NCBI GenBank assembly: GCA_947630285.1
Contig: CANRHD010000007.1
Location: forward strand, 1 to 64,000
Origin: an uncultured Clostridia bacterium
Lineage (GTDB): Bacteria; Bacillota; Clostridia; Oscillospirales; Acutalibacteraceae
Direction of reading: 5' to 3'
Length of the DNA: 64,000 bases
Below, piece after piece: positions 51,732-59,938 of the stretch. How positions within the stretch are numbered: the stretch's first letter is position 1; each line of letters begins with the position of its first letter. The notes under the pieces are model-generated. The model ran no database searches, had not been told where the DNA came from, and saw nothing but the letters and a program-made list of their open reading frames with translations. A program made the translations under genes and the position numbers.

Positions 51732-53408
51732 ATGCTGTCAAATTTGCAGATTGAAAACATTGCAATAATCAAAAAAGCTGTCATTGACTTTAAGGACGGC
51801 TTTAATGTTATGACCGGCGAGACGGGCGCAGGCAAGTCGATAATAATCGACTCTTTAAACGCCGTGCTCGGCGAAAGGACTTCACGGGAGCTTATAAGAA
51901 CCAACTGCGACTATGCGGCGGTAAGCGCCCTGTTTTACGACAGCACACAGGAAATTAAAAATATACTCGGGGAGTTCGACATTGAGCCCGAGGAGGATTC
52001 GAGCCTGCTTATCACAAGAAAAATGACCTGCGACGGTAAAAATATCTGCAAGGTAAACGGTATCGGCGTTACGGTTTCCATGCTCAAAAGGCTCGGCTCT
52101 GCGCTTGTAAATATCCACGGCCAATCCGACAGCCAGCTTTTGTTAAATCCCGAATACCATTGCTCGTTTATTGACAGCGTTGCTGAAAATTCGGAGGTTT
52201 TCCGTAAATTTACCGAGTCTTACAACGAATATGCCGCCGCCGTGCAAGAGCTTGAAAAGCTGAATGTTGACGAGAGCGAAAAGGCAAGGCGTTATGAAAT
52301 GCTGAGCTATCAGATAGACGAAATCGAAAAGGCAAATATTACGGTCGGCGAATGGGACGGGCTTCGCAGACGGCAGGAGCTTTTCAGAAATGCGGAAAAG
52401 CTCTGTTCTGCCCTGAATGCTTCGTATTCCTGCCTTAACAGCGACGACGGCAACGGGGGAGCGGTTGAGCTCTGCTTCAGTGCGTCAGGCAAATTAAACC
52501 ATGCGGCCGAGCTTTCGGAGGAAATCGACGATGTTTCCAAAAGATTGGAAAGCTGTGCATATACGCTTTCCGATTTGTCGGACGAGATAAGAAAAATGCT
52601 TGACGGCTTCGACTTCGACGAGGCGGATATTAACAGCGTTGAGGAGAGGCTTGAGGTGCTTTACGAGCTTTCCAAAAAGTACGGTAAAACCGAGGAGGAA
52701 ATTCTCGCATATTACGACAGTGCGCTCGAACAGAGGAACGCTATAGAAAATTCGGACGAGATTAAAAATAAACTTGAAAAAAAGGTGAAAGAGCTTTACG
52801 CCACAGCCTGCGAAAATGCGCTTGAGCTTTCACACACAAGGAAAAAGGCAGGGGAGTTTTTCTCGGAAAGCGTGTGCCGTGAGCTTAAATTTCTCGATAT
52901 GCCCGCCGTAAAATTCTTTGTTGACATTAAAGAGTGTAAGCTGTGCGAAAACGGCATTGACGATGTAGAGTTTTTCCTTTCGGCAAATGTCGGCGAGGAC
53001 GCAAAACCGCTTCATAAAATCGCTTCCGGCGGTGAGCTTTCAAGGATTATGCTTGCAATTAAGAGCGTGCTTGCGGAAAAGGACAATATCTCCACGCTTA
53101 TTTTTGATGAAATAGACACCGGCGTAAGCGGAAGTGCGGCTCAAAAAATCGCAATAAAGCTGAAAGAGGTTTCAAAAACGCATCAGGTAATATGCGTAAC
53201 CCATTTGGCGCAGATAGCCTCTTATGCGGACGAGCATATGCTTATATCAAAGTCCGAGGAAAACGGGCAAACCTATACCCACCTTGAATCTCTGGGCTTT
53301 GAGGAGAGAAAGAGGGAGCTTGCAAGGATAATGGGCGGCATGGAAATTACGGATTTAATGCTTGAAAACGCCGAACAAATGCTGAAAAACGCTCAAAACC
53401 AAGCTTGA
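51732..53408 (+). CDS. recN: DNA repair protein RecN
   Basis: 558 residues of an SMC-like ATPase: Walker A TGETGAGKSI (about 30-40), central coiled-coil arms (about 155-370), then signature ASGGELSRIMLAIK and Walker B LIFDEIDTGVSG. RecN acts early at double-strand breaks. It is the last gene of the housekeeping run; the -35 of the tyrS promoter overlaps its stop codon. Confidence 0.95.
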   Translation: MLSNLQIENIAIIKKAVIDFKDGFNVMTGETGAGKSIIIDSLNAVLGERTSRELIRTNCDYAAVSALFYDSTQEIKNILGEFDIEPEEDSSLLITRKMTCDGKNICKVNGIGVTVSMLKRLGSALVNIHGQSDSQLLLNPEYHCSFIDSVAENSEVFRKFTESYNEYAAAVQELEKLNVDESEKARRYEMLSYQIDEIEKANITVGEWDGLRRRQELFRNAEKLCSALNASYSCLNSDDGNGGAVELCFSASGKLNHAAELSEEIDDVSKRLESCAYTLSDLSDEIRKMLDGFDFDEADINSVEERLEVLYELSKKYGKTEEEILAYYDSALEQRNAIENSDEIKNKLEKKVKELYATACENALELSHTRKKAGEFFSESVCRELKFLDMPAVKFFVDIKECKLCENGIDDVEFFLSANVGEDAKPLHKIASGGELSRIMLAIKSVLAEKDNISTLIFDEIDTGVSGSAAQKIAIKLKEVSKTHQVICVTHLAQIASYADEHMLISKSEENGQTYTHLESLGFEERKRELARIMGGMEITDLMLENAEQMLKNAQNQA

Positions 53409-53433
53409 CAAAAGATTAATAAACGAGTATAAT
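53405..53433 (+). promoter_or_regulatory. Consensus promoter of tyrS
   Basis: A perfect TTGACA (53405-53410), a 17-nt spacer and a perfect TATAAT (53428-53433). It drives the T-box leader. Confidence 0.85.
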
Positions 53434-53439
53434 CAACCA

Positions 53440-53690
53440 AAAGACATTGACGCGAAGAAGTAGCAATACGCTCCATTTTAAGAGAGTTTTCGGACGGTGC
53501 GAGAAAACATTGAGCCTTGCGAAATACATCGCCGAGCCGCCGCCTTGAACTTTCAGTAGGGGCGGACGGGTATTCCCGTTACAGAATAGGGTAGTATTTA
53601 TACCCGTTGAGGCCGTTTTTGTGAGAAAACGGTAAATTGAGGTGGTAACACGGATTTTCGTCCTCTGCTTTCGGCAGGGGATTTTTTATT
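53440..53690 (+). promoter_or_regulatory. T-box riboswitch (tRNA-Tyr sensing)
   Basis: The T-box sequence GAGGTGGTAACACGG (53639-53653) with TTCGTCCTC is clear. Stem I contains the AGTAG-type bulge near 53459 and GAAATACATC (53521-53530), where TAC (53525-53527) is the likely tyrosine specifier. The terminator TCCTCTGC/GCAGGGGA (53661-53681) has a T6 tail. Uncharged tRNA-Tyr would stabilise the antiterminator and turn on tyrS. Confidence 0.92.
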
Positions 53691-53709
53691 GACATCAGGA
53701 GGTACAGAA

Positions 53710-54936
53710 ATGGGAATTTATGAAGAGCTTCAGCAGAGAGGGCTTATCGCTCAGGTAACGGACGAAGAACAGATAAGGGAGCTTGTCAACAACGGCAAGG
53801 CCACATTCTATATCGGCTTTGACTGCACGGCTGACAGCCTTACGGCAGGCCATTTTATGGCGCTTACCTTAATGAAAAGGCTTCAGATGGCAGGCAACAG
53901 GCCCATTGCGCTCATAGGCGGCGGAACAACCATGATAGGCGACCCGTCCGGCAGAAGCGATATGAGAAAGATGCTCACAAGGGAAGATATTGAGCACAAT
54001 GCAGAATGTTTTAAAAAGCAGATGGAAAAGTTTATCGACTTTTCGGACGGCAAGGCCTTAATGGTAAACAATGCCGATTGGCTTTTAAACCTTAACTATG
54101 TGGAGCTTTTGCGAGAGGTTGGGGCCTGCTTTTCCGTCAATAATATGCTCAGGGCGGAGTGCTATAAGCAGAGAATGGAAAAGGGTCTGTCTTTCCTTGA
54201 ATTTAACTATATGATAATGCAGAGCTATGATTTTTATTATATGTTTAAAAACTATAACTGCAATTTACAGTTCGGCGGTGACGACCAGTGGAGCAATATG
54301 CTCGGCGGTACCGAGCTTATAAGGAAGAAGCTCGCAAAGGACGCCCATGCAATGACCATAACCCTCCTTACGGATTCTCAGGGCAAAAAGATGGGCAAGA
54401 CCGCAGGCAACGCAGTATGGCTTGACCCGAACAAGACAAGCCCGTTTGATTTTTATCAGTATTGGCGTAATGTTGCGGACGACGATGTGCTCAAATGTAT
54501 CAGAATGCTTACATTCCTGCCGATAGAGGAAATTGATAAAATGGACTCTTGGCAGGGCAGTCAGCTCAATAAGGCTAAGGAAATACTTGCCTTTGAGCTT
54601 ACAAAGCTTGTCCACGGCGAGGAAGAGGCAAATAAGGCGCAGGAGGGCGCAAGAGCGCTGTTTTCGGGCGCAGGCAACACCGAAAATATGCCCACTTTTG
54701 CTTTAAGCGAAGCTGATTTTGAGAACGGTGAGATCCTTGTAAACGATATTATGCTAAAGGCGGGTCTTATCTCCTCTAAGGGCGACGGCAGACGCCTTAT
54801 TCAGCAGGGCGGCGTATCCGTTGACGGGGCAAAGGTGAACACTCCCTTTGACGCAGTTAAAAAATCCGATTTTGACAAAGGATATATAATCATCAAAAAG
54901 GGTAAAAAGGTGTTTTATAAAATAGTAATTCAATAA
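53710..54936 (+). CDS. tyrS: Tyrosyl-tRNA synthetase
   Basis: 408 residues of class I TyrRS: a HIGH-like motif TAGHF (46-50), a KMSKS-like KMGKT, and a C-terminal S4 domain (about 345-405). It charges tRNA-Tyr and is controlled by the T-box upstream. I start at ATG 53710, after CAGGAGGT, not at the frame opening at 53689, which lies in the terminator. Confidence 0.96.
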   Translation: MGIYEELQQRGLIAQVTDEEQIRELVNNGKATFYIGFDCTADSLTAGHFMALTLMKRLQMAGNRPIALIGGGTTMIGDPSGRSDMRKMLTREDIEHNAECFKKQMEKFIDFSDGKALMVNNADWLLNLNYVELLREVGACFSVNNMLRAECYKQRMEKGLSFLEFNYMIMQSYDFYYMFKNYNCNLQFGGDDQWSNMLGGTELIRKKLAKDAHAMTITLLTDSQGKKMGKTAGNAVWLDPNKTSPFDFYQYWRNVADDDVLKCIRMLTFLPIEEIDKMDSWQGSQLNKAKEILAFELTKLVHGEEEANKAQEGARALFSGAGNTENMPTFALSEADFENGEILVNDIMLKAGLISSKGDGRRLIQQGGVSVDGAKVNTPFDAVKKSDFDKGYIIIKKGKKVFYKIVIQ

Positions 54937-54958
54937 ATGCTTTAAATTTAAACGCAAC

Positions 54959-54998
54959 AACAGCTCTGCACCGTAAAAGGTACAGAGCTGTTTTTTGC
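54959..54998 (+). terminator. Terminator after tyrS
   Basis: AACAGCTCTG (54959-54968) pairs with CAGAGCTGTT (54983-54992), followed by a T6 run. Confidence 0.88.
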
Positions 54999-55024
54999 AG
55001 ATAAACTGTTTGAAAAAATTAAAA

Positions 55025-55145
55025 GTTTTTGTCCGTCTTTTTTCAAAAAGAAGATTCCCCTGCCAGGGGAAATGTCTGCGCAGCGGACAAAAGGGTAAGG
55101 GTCGAGGGGCAAAGCCCTCGGCGCAGTCCGCAGACTGCGAAACAC
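55025..55145. repeat. Palindrome-rich intergenic element
   Basis: Between convergent tyrS and rex lies a stretch of short inverted repeats: CCCCT...AGGGG (55057-55069), CTGCGCAG (55076-55083), GAGGGGC-AAA-GCCCTC (55104-55119), and CGCAGTC-CGCA-GACTGCG (55122-55139). It is more GC-rich than other intergenic DNA here and looks like a dispersed REP-like repeat, but no second copy is seen in the window. Confidence 0.5.
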
Positions 55146-55167
55146 CTATTAATATACCCGACAGCGA

Positions 55168-55800
55168 TTACAGGTTGCTGACCCTGTAGCTTAGCATCAT
55201 CAGGCTGTCGGAGAGGTGAACATTTTCAACCGCAACGCCGGGATAATTTTTTGCAATATCGAAATGCGAAAAATTCCAAAAGCCCTTTATACCCAGTGAA
55301 ACAAGCTCGTCGATTATTTCCTTGGCGTTTTCGCCTGGAATACACAAAACCGCAACCTCCGGCGAGTTGTCCTTGCAAAAATTATACATACTGCTGATAT
55401 TCCTTATCGGAATGTTTTTAACAAGCTGTCCCTGTAAGGCCTCGTTTTTGTCGAAAATACCTATAAGGTTAAAGCCTCTTTCCTCAAACGACATATGCGA
55501 GGCAACGGCCTTACCGAGATTTCCTGCGCCTACAAGTATAGTCTTTGTTTTGTTGTTTACCCCGAGAATTTTACCTATTTCACGGTGGAGCTGCTCTACA
55601 TTATAGCCATAGCCCTGTTGGCCGAAGCCGCCGAAGCAGTTAAGGTCCTGACGGATTTGCGAGGCTGTAAAGCCCATACGGTTTGAAAGCTCGCCCGATG
55701 AAATTCTGACAGTTCCGCCGGCCTTGATCTCACCCAAAAATCTGTAATATCTCGGAAGACGCTTTATAAGCGAAGCCGATACTACTGAGTTTTTAGCCAT
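55168..55800 (-). CDS. rex: Redox-sensing repressor Rex
   Basis: 210 residues: an N-terminal winged helix (LIKRLPRYYRFLGEI, then ISSGELSNRMGFTASQIRQD) and a C-terminal Rossmann domain (VGAGNLGKAVASH) that binds NAD(H). Rex represses fermentation and redox genes when NADH is low. It is 12 bp downstream of the isocitrate dehydrogenase gene, so it is likely cotranscribed with acn-icd. Confidence 0.95.
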   Translation of the reverse strand: MAKNSVVSASLIKRLPRYYRFLGEIKAGGTVRISSGELSNRMGFTASQIRQDLNCFGGFGQQGYGYNVEQLHREIGKILGVNNKTKTILVGAGNLGKAVASHMSFEERGFNLIGIFDKNEALQGQLVKNIPIRNISSMYNFCKDNSPEVAVLCIPGENAKEIIDELVSLGIKGFWNFSHFDIAKNYPGVAVENVHLSDSLMMLSYRVSNL

Positions 55801-55812
55801 ATTAAAAACACC

Positions 55813-56982
55813 TCATTTTGAAAGCTGTTTTAAGGTTTCCATTACATAATCACCGAACTGAGAGCAGGTTGCGCCGTCCTCACGGCCGGTAACAACATAT
55901 TTTTTCTCTTCAAACATACATTTGTCGAGCGCCTTTTCAAGCAAATCGGCCTCGTCCTGTTTGCCGATGTGCGACAGCAGCATTACGCTCGCCCTGAGCA
56001 TGGAGCAGGGGTCGGCATACTGACCTCTGCCCTCCTTAATCATTCTCGGAGCAGAGCCGTGTATCGCCTCAAACATAGCGTACCTTTTGCCGAGGTTGGC
56101 GCTTCCGGCAGTACCTACGCCGCCCTGGAACTCGGCGGCCTCGTCGGTGATAATATCCCCGTAAAGGTTGGGAAGCACAAATACCTTGAAATCTTTTCTG
56201 CGCTTTTCGTCGATTAATTTTGCTGTCGTAATATCAATGTACCATTCGTCCGTGACGATGTCCGGGTACTCTTCGCCCACCTTTTTGCAGATGTTCAGGA
56301 ACTTGCCGTCGGTGGTCTTAATAACATTTGCCTTGTTGATAATCGAAACCCTTTCCTTGCGGTTCTTTCTGGCATACTCGTAAGCCATTCTTGCAATTCT
56401 TTCCGAACCCTCGGAGGTGGTAACAACAAAGTCAATGGCGAGGTCGTCGTCAACATGAACGCCCTTTGAGCCGACTGCATAAGCGCCCTCCGTGTTTTCA
56501 CGGAAAAAGGTCCAGTCGATTCCCTGTTCTGCAATTTTAACGGGTCTTACATTTGCAAAAAGGTCAAGCGCCTTTCTCATAGCTACATTTGCGCTCTCGA
56601 TATTCGGCATACCGTCGCCTGCCTGCGGAGTGGTTGTGGGCCCTTTGAGGATTACATGGCAGGATTTAAGCTCTTCAAGAACATCGTCGGGAATTGCTTT
56701 CATATGCGCAATCCTGTTCTCTATTGTAAGGCCGTCGATAACCTTAAATTCAATTTTTCCCGACTTAACATCGTCTGCGAGAATATACTCAAGCACTCTT
56801 GCGGACTCATTTGTAATAATCGGGCCTATTCCGTCTCCGCCGCATACGCCGATTATTATTTTATCAAGCTTGCCGTAGTCGATAAATTCCCTGTCCGCCT
56901 TAATTTTGTCGGAGCGTGCGGACTGCTCACGAACAAGCTCTTCAAATTTTTTGAGAGCCGCCTGCAAATTTTCTTCTGTCAT
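55813..56982 (-). CDS. icd: Isocitrate/isopropylmalate dehydrogenase family, probable isocitrate dehydrogenase
   Basis: 389 residues. The family signature is present (GVCGGDGIGPI, KGPTTTPQAG, PNIESANVAMRKALDLFANVRPV, ENTEGAYAVG, HGSAPRM). The SxNVAMRxxLDL region and the aconitase gene 14 bp upstream favour isocitrate as substrate, yielding 2-oxoglutarate. The coenzyme region after HGSAP (RMIKEGRGQYADP) fits neither the classic NADP nor the NAD pattern well, so cofactor choice is open. Isopropylmalate dehydrogenase is less likely without leu genes nearby. Confidence 0.88.
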   Translation of the reverse strand: MTEENLQAALKKFEELVREQSARSDKIKADREFIDYGKLDKIIIGVCGGDGIGPIITNESARVLEYILADDVKSGKIEFKVIDGLTIENRIAHMKAIPDDVLEELKSCHVILKGPTTTPQAGDGMPNIESANVAMRKALDLFANVRPVKIAEQGIDWTFFRENTEGAYAVGSKGVHVDDDLAIDFVVTTSEGSERIARMAYEYARKNRKERVSIINKANVIKTTDGKFLNICKKVGEEYPDIVTDEWYIDITTAKLIDEKRRKDFKVFVLPNLYGDIITDEAAEFQGGVGTAGSANLGKRYAMFEAIHGSAPRMIKEGRGQYADPCSMLRASVMLLSHIGKQDEADLLEKALDKCMFEEKKYVVTGREDGATCSQFGDYVMETLKQLSK

Positions 56983-56996
56983 TTTTAATGCCTCCG

Positions 56997-58928
56997 TTAT
57001 ATATTTTCCTTTGTGTAATTAAGTAAACCGCCGTCCGTTATTATATCCTTCTGACGCTGTGAAAGCTCGTATTTAAGTTCGTATTTTTCGCCCTTTGTTT
57101 TGTTTTCAAGATAGGCGGTTTCGCTGTTAATGATAGCGGACTTGATATTGTTAAGGGCAAGCTCGTCGCCCTGATCTATTTTGTCGTAATCGTCGGGGTT
57201 TGCGAATGTAAGGGGAAGTATTCCGGCGTTAATCAGGTTCGCACAGTGTATTCTTGCAAATGATTTTGTAATAACCGCCTTAATTCCGAGATAGAGCGGA
57301 ACAAGCGCCGCATGCTCCCTTGAAGAACCCTGACCGTAGTTTGCGCCGCCGATAATAATGCCCTTGCCCTCTTTTTTGCACCTTTCTGGGAAGGTTTCGT
57401 CGCACACGGCAAAGCAGTACTGCGAAAGATGCGGAATGTTTGAACGGTAGGGGAGTATCTTTGCGCCTGCCGGCATAATGTGGTCGGTTGTAATGTCGTC
57501 GCCGACCTTGAGTATCGCTTTGGCCTCAATGCTTTCGGGCATTTTTTCCGTCGTCGGGAAAGGCTTGATGTTGGGCCCGTAAAGTATTTCTACGCTGTCG
57601 GCCTCCTGCGGTGCGGCAGGAAGCTCTATCATATTATCGTTAATTACGAAAAAATCGGGCATAAGGATTTTAACGGGTTCGCCGAGAGTCCTCGGGTCTG
57701 TAAGCTTACCGGTGAGCGCAGAAGCCGCGGCAACCTCCGGGCTTACAAGATAAATACCTGCGTCTGCCGTTCCCGAACGGCCAAGGAAATTCCTGTTGAA
57801 TGTACGCAGAGATACGCCTGCGGAATTAGGCGACTGACCCATTCCTATGCAGGGGCCGCATGCGCTCTCAAGTATCCTTGCGCCTGCGTCTATCATATCG
57901 GAAAGAGCGCCGTTGAGGGCGAGCATATTGAGAACCTGCTTTGAGCCCGGAGCGATTGAAAGACTTACGGACGGGCATACCGTTTTGCCTTTAAGTATGG
58001 CGGCAACCTTAAGCATATCCATAAGCGAGGAGTTTGTGCAGGAGCCTATGCAGACCTGATCTACTTTAATTTCGCCTATTTCGCTGACCTTTTTAACCCT
58101 GTCGGGCATATGCGGCATGGCGGCCATGGGCTCAAGCTGTGAAAGGTCAATTTCAATTACCTCGTCGTAAACTGCGTCGCTGTCGGCCTTTAGCTCCGAC
58201 CAGTCCTTTTCACGGCCCTGAGCCTTTAAAAACGCCTTTGTAACATCGTCCGAGGGGAATACGGAGGTCGTGGCGCCAAGCTCCGCACCCATATTCGTAA
58301 TCGTGGCCCTTTCGGGAACCGAAAGCGTTTTAACGCCCTCGCCGCCGTACTCTATAATCTTTCCGACGCCGCCCTTAACGCTCATTATTCTAAGCACTTC
58401 AAGGATTACATCTTTTGCCGCAACATACGGACGCAAAGCGCCGGTGAGGTGAACATTTACGATTTTCGGCATGGTGATGTAGTATGTGCCGCCGCCCATA
58501 GCTACCGCAACATCAAGGCCGCCTGCGCCCATGGCAAGCATGCCTATACCGCCGCCCGTGGGGGTGTGGCTGTCCGAACCGATAAGCGTTTTTCCGGGCT
58601 TGCCGAATCTTTCAAGGTGTACCTGATGGCATATTCCGTTGCCGGGACGGGAAAAACGGATACCTCTTTTTTTTGCGACGGACTGGATAAAGCGGTGATC
58701 GTCGGCATTTTCAAATCCCGTCTGCAATGTGTTGTGATCGATATAAGCAACGGAAAGCTCCGTCTTTACTCTCTCAATTCCCATAGCCTCAAATTCAAGA
58801 TAGGCCATGGTACCCGTAGCGTCCTGCGTAAGGGTTTGGTCGATTTTAAGGCCTACCTCCTTACCGGGCGTCATCTCGCCCGAAACAAGATGCGATTTAA
58901 TAAGCTTTTGCGCAACTGTAAGTCCCAT
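56997..58928 (-). CDS. acn: Aconitate hydratase
   Basis: 643 residues, with all aconitase domains in one chain. The three [4Fe-4S] cysteines are Cys297 (SCTNSS), Cys357 and Cys360 (ACGPCIGMG); other motifs are GSDSHTPTGGG and NYGQGSSREHAAL. It converts citrate to isocitrate. Followed by icd, it makes 2-oxoglutarate for glutamate in an incomplete TCA pathway, usual in Clostridia. It is the first gene of acn-icd-rex, with AAGGAGA before the start. Confidence 0.95.
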   Translation of the reverse strand: MGLTVAQKLIKSHLVSGEMTPGKEVGLKIDQTLTQDATGTMAYLEFEAMGIERVKTELSVAYIDHNTLQTGFENADDHRFIQSVAKKRGIRFSRPGNGICHQVHLERFGKPGKTLIGSDSHTPTGGGIGMLAMGAGGLDVAVAMGGGTYYITMPKIVNVHLTGALRPYVAAKDVILEVLRIMSVKGGVGKIIEYGGEGVKTLSVPERATITNMGAELGATTSVFPSDDVTKAFLKAQGREKDWSELKADSDAVYDEVIEIDLSQLEPMAAMPHMPDRVKKVSEIGEIKVDQVCIGSCTNSSLMDMLKVAAILKGKTVCPSVSLSIAPGSKQVLNMLALNGALSDMIDAGARILESACGPCIGMGQSPNSAGVSLRTFNRNFLGRSGTADAGIYLVSPEVAAASALTGKLTDPRTLGEPVKILMPDFFVINDNMIELPAAPQEADSVEILYGPNIKPFPTTEKMPESIEAKAILKVGDDITTDHIMPAGAKILPYRSNIPHLSQYCFAVCDETFPERCKKEGKGIIIGGANYGQGSSREHAALVPLYLGIKAVITKSFARIHCANLINAGILPLTFANPDDYDKIDQGDELALNNIKSAIINSETAYLENKTKGEKYELKYELSQRQKDIITDGGLLNYTKENI

Positions 58929-58945
58929 TATGTTTTTTCTCCTTA

Positions 58946-58970
58946 AACTTGTTTACTTTTTTAACAAAGT
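58946..58970 (-). promoter_or_regulatory. Possible Rex operator upstream of acn
   Basis: Minus strand: TTGTTAA-AAAAG-TAAACAA, close to the clostridial Rex site TTGTTAA-N4-TTAACAA but with a 5-nt gap and one mismatch. It lies directly after the acn -10, where a repressor could block transcription. Since rex is in the same operon, this would be autoregulation; the imperfect spacing keeps confidence low. Confidence 0.4.
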
Positions 58971-58971
58971 T

Positions 58972-59000
58972 ATTTTAATTCATTGTCAATAATTTGTCAA
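58972..59000 (-). promoter_or_regulatory. Promoter of acn-icd-rex
   Basis: Minus strand: TTGACA (complement of 58995-59000), a 17-nt spacer, and TAAAAT (complement of 58972-58977). A second TTGACA lies 11 bp closer. Confidence 0.7.
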
Positions 59001-59061
59001 TCAATATTGCGATATATTGTAAAAATACATTAAATATATTAAAAATCCGCACAACAATTTG

Positions 59062-59090
59062 TTGATATATTTTTAAGTTTATGCTACAAT
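59062..59090 (+). promoter_or_regulatory. Promoter of the tepA-ftsK genes
   Basis: TTGATA (59062-59067), a 17-nt spacer and TACAAT (59085-59090) with extended TGC, 75 nt upstream of the protease start. Confidence 0.65.
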
Positions 59091-59164
59091 ATATTGGAAT
59101 GCAATATTTGTAAGCTTTCAGGCAATAATTTAATTGTCTGAAAATTTACAGAGGTATTTGCATT

Positions 59165-59917
59165 ATGAATAAGAATAAGCCTGAACTTTCCGCAGACTTT
59201 CCGGGAAGCCTGCCCAGCGAAATATCCGAGGAGCATGACGAGGGCGGCGAGATCATATCCGCCAATATTATCAGCGACGAACAGCCGCTTTCCTCCGGCT
59301 CTGCCACAATAGCGAAAAACGGGCACTATATACATTGCCTTACAATAATAGGGCAGATAGAGGGTCACTATATCTTACCGGCGCAGAACAAAACCACAAA
59401 ATACGAGCAGGTAATACCCCAGCTTGTAGCGGTTGAGGAGAGCGACGAAATCGAGGGTCTGCTGATAATCCTCAACACGGTCGGAGGGGATATTGAGGCA
59501 GGGCTTGCCATTGCGGAGCTTATAAGCGGAATGAAAACTCCCGTAGCTTCGCTTGTGTTGGGCGGAGGCCATTCCATAGGCGTGCCGCTTGCGGTTGCGG
59601 CCCATAAATCCTTTATTGTGCCGTCTGCCACCATGACGATACACCCCGTCAGAATGAACGGAACGGTTATCGGCGTGCCGCAGACTCTATCGTATTTTGA
59701 CAAAATGCAGGAGCGTATAGTCCGTTTTGTTACCTCGAACTCAAATATGTCGTCACAGCGCTTCAGACAGCTTATGATGGATACGGGGGAGCTTATTATG
59801 GATGTCGGAACGGTGCTTGACGGTGAAAATGCGGTCAACGAGGGCTTGATAGATAAGCTTGGCGGACTTTCGGACGCATTGGATTATTTATATTCTGAAA
59901 TTACACAGAAAAAATGA
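59165..59917 (+). CDS. tepA: ClpP-fold serine protease (TepA-like)
   Basis: 250 residues of the ClpP/crotonase fold: the nucleophile Ser137 in [14 protein letters not shown], His160 in MTIHPV, and a likely Asp around residue 210. It matches the TepA family (translocation-enhancing protein), found upstream of ftsK/spoIIIE in Firmicutes. No signal peptide is visible. Its natural substrate is unknown; TepA in Bacillus was linked to protein export or degradation of signal peptides. Confidence 0.85.
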   Translation: MNKNKPELSADFPGSLPSEISEEHDEGGEIISANIISDEQPLSSGSATIAKNGHYIHCLTIIGQIEGHYILPAQNKTTKYEQVIPQLVAVEESDEIEGLLIILNTVGGDIEAGLAIAELISGMKTPVASLVLGGGHSIGVPLAVAAHKSFIVPSATMTIHPVRMNGTVIGVPQTLSYFDKMQERIVRFVTSNSNMSSQRFRQLMMDTGELIMDVGTVLDGENAVNEGLIDKLGGLSDALDYLYSEITQKK

Positions 59918-59938
59918 AATATTTTCGGAGGTTATTAA

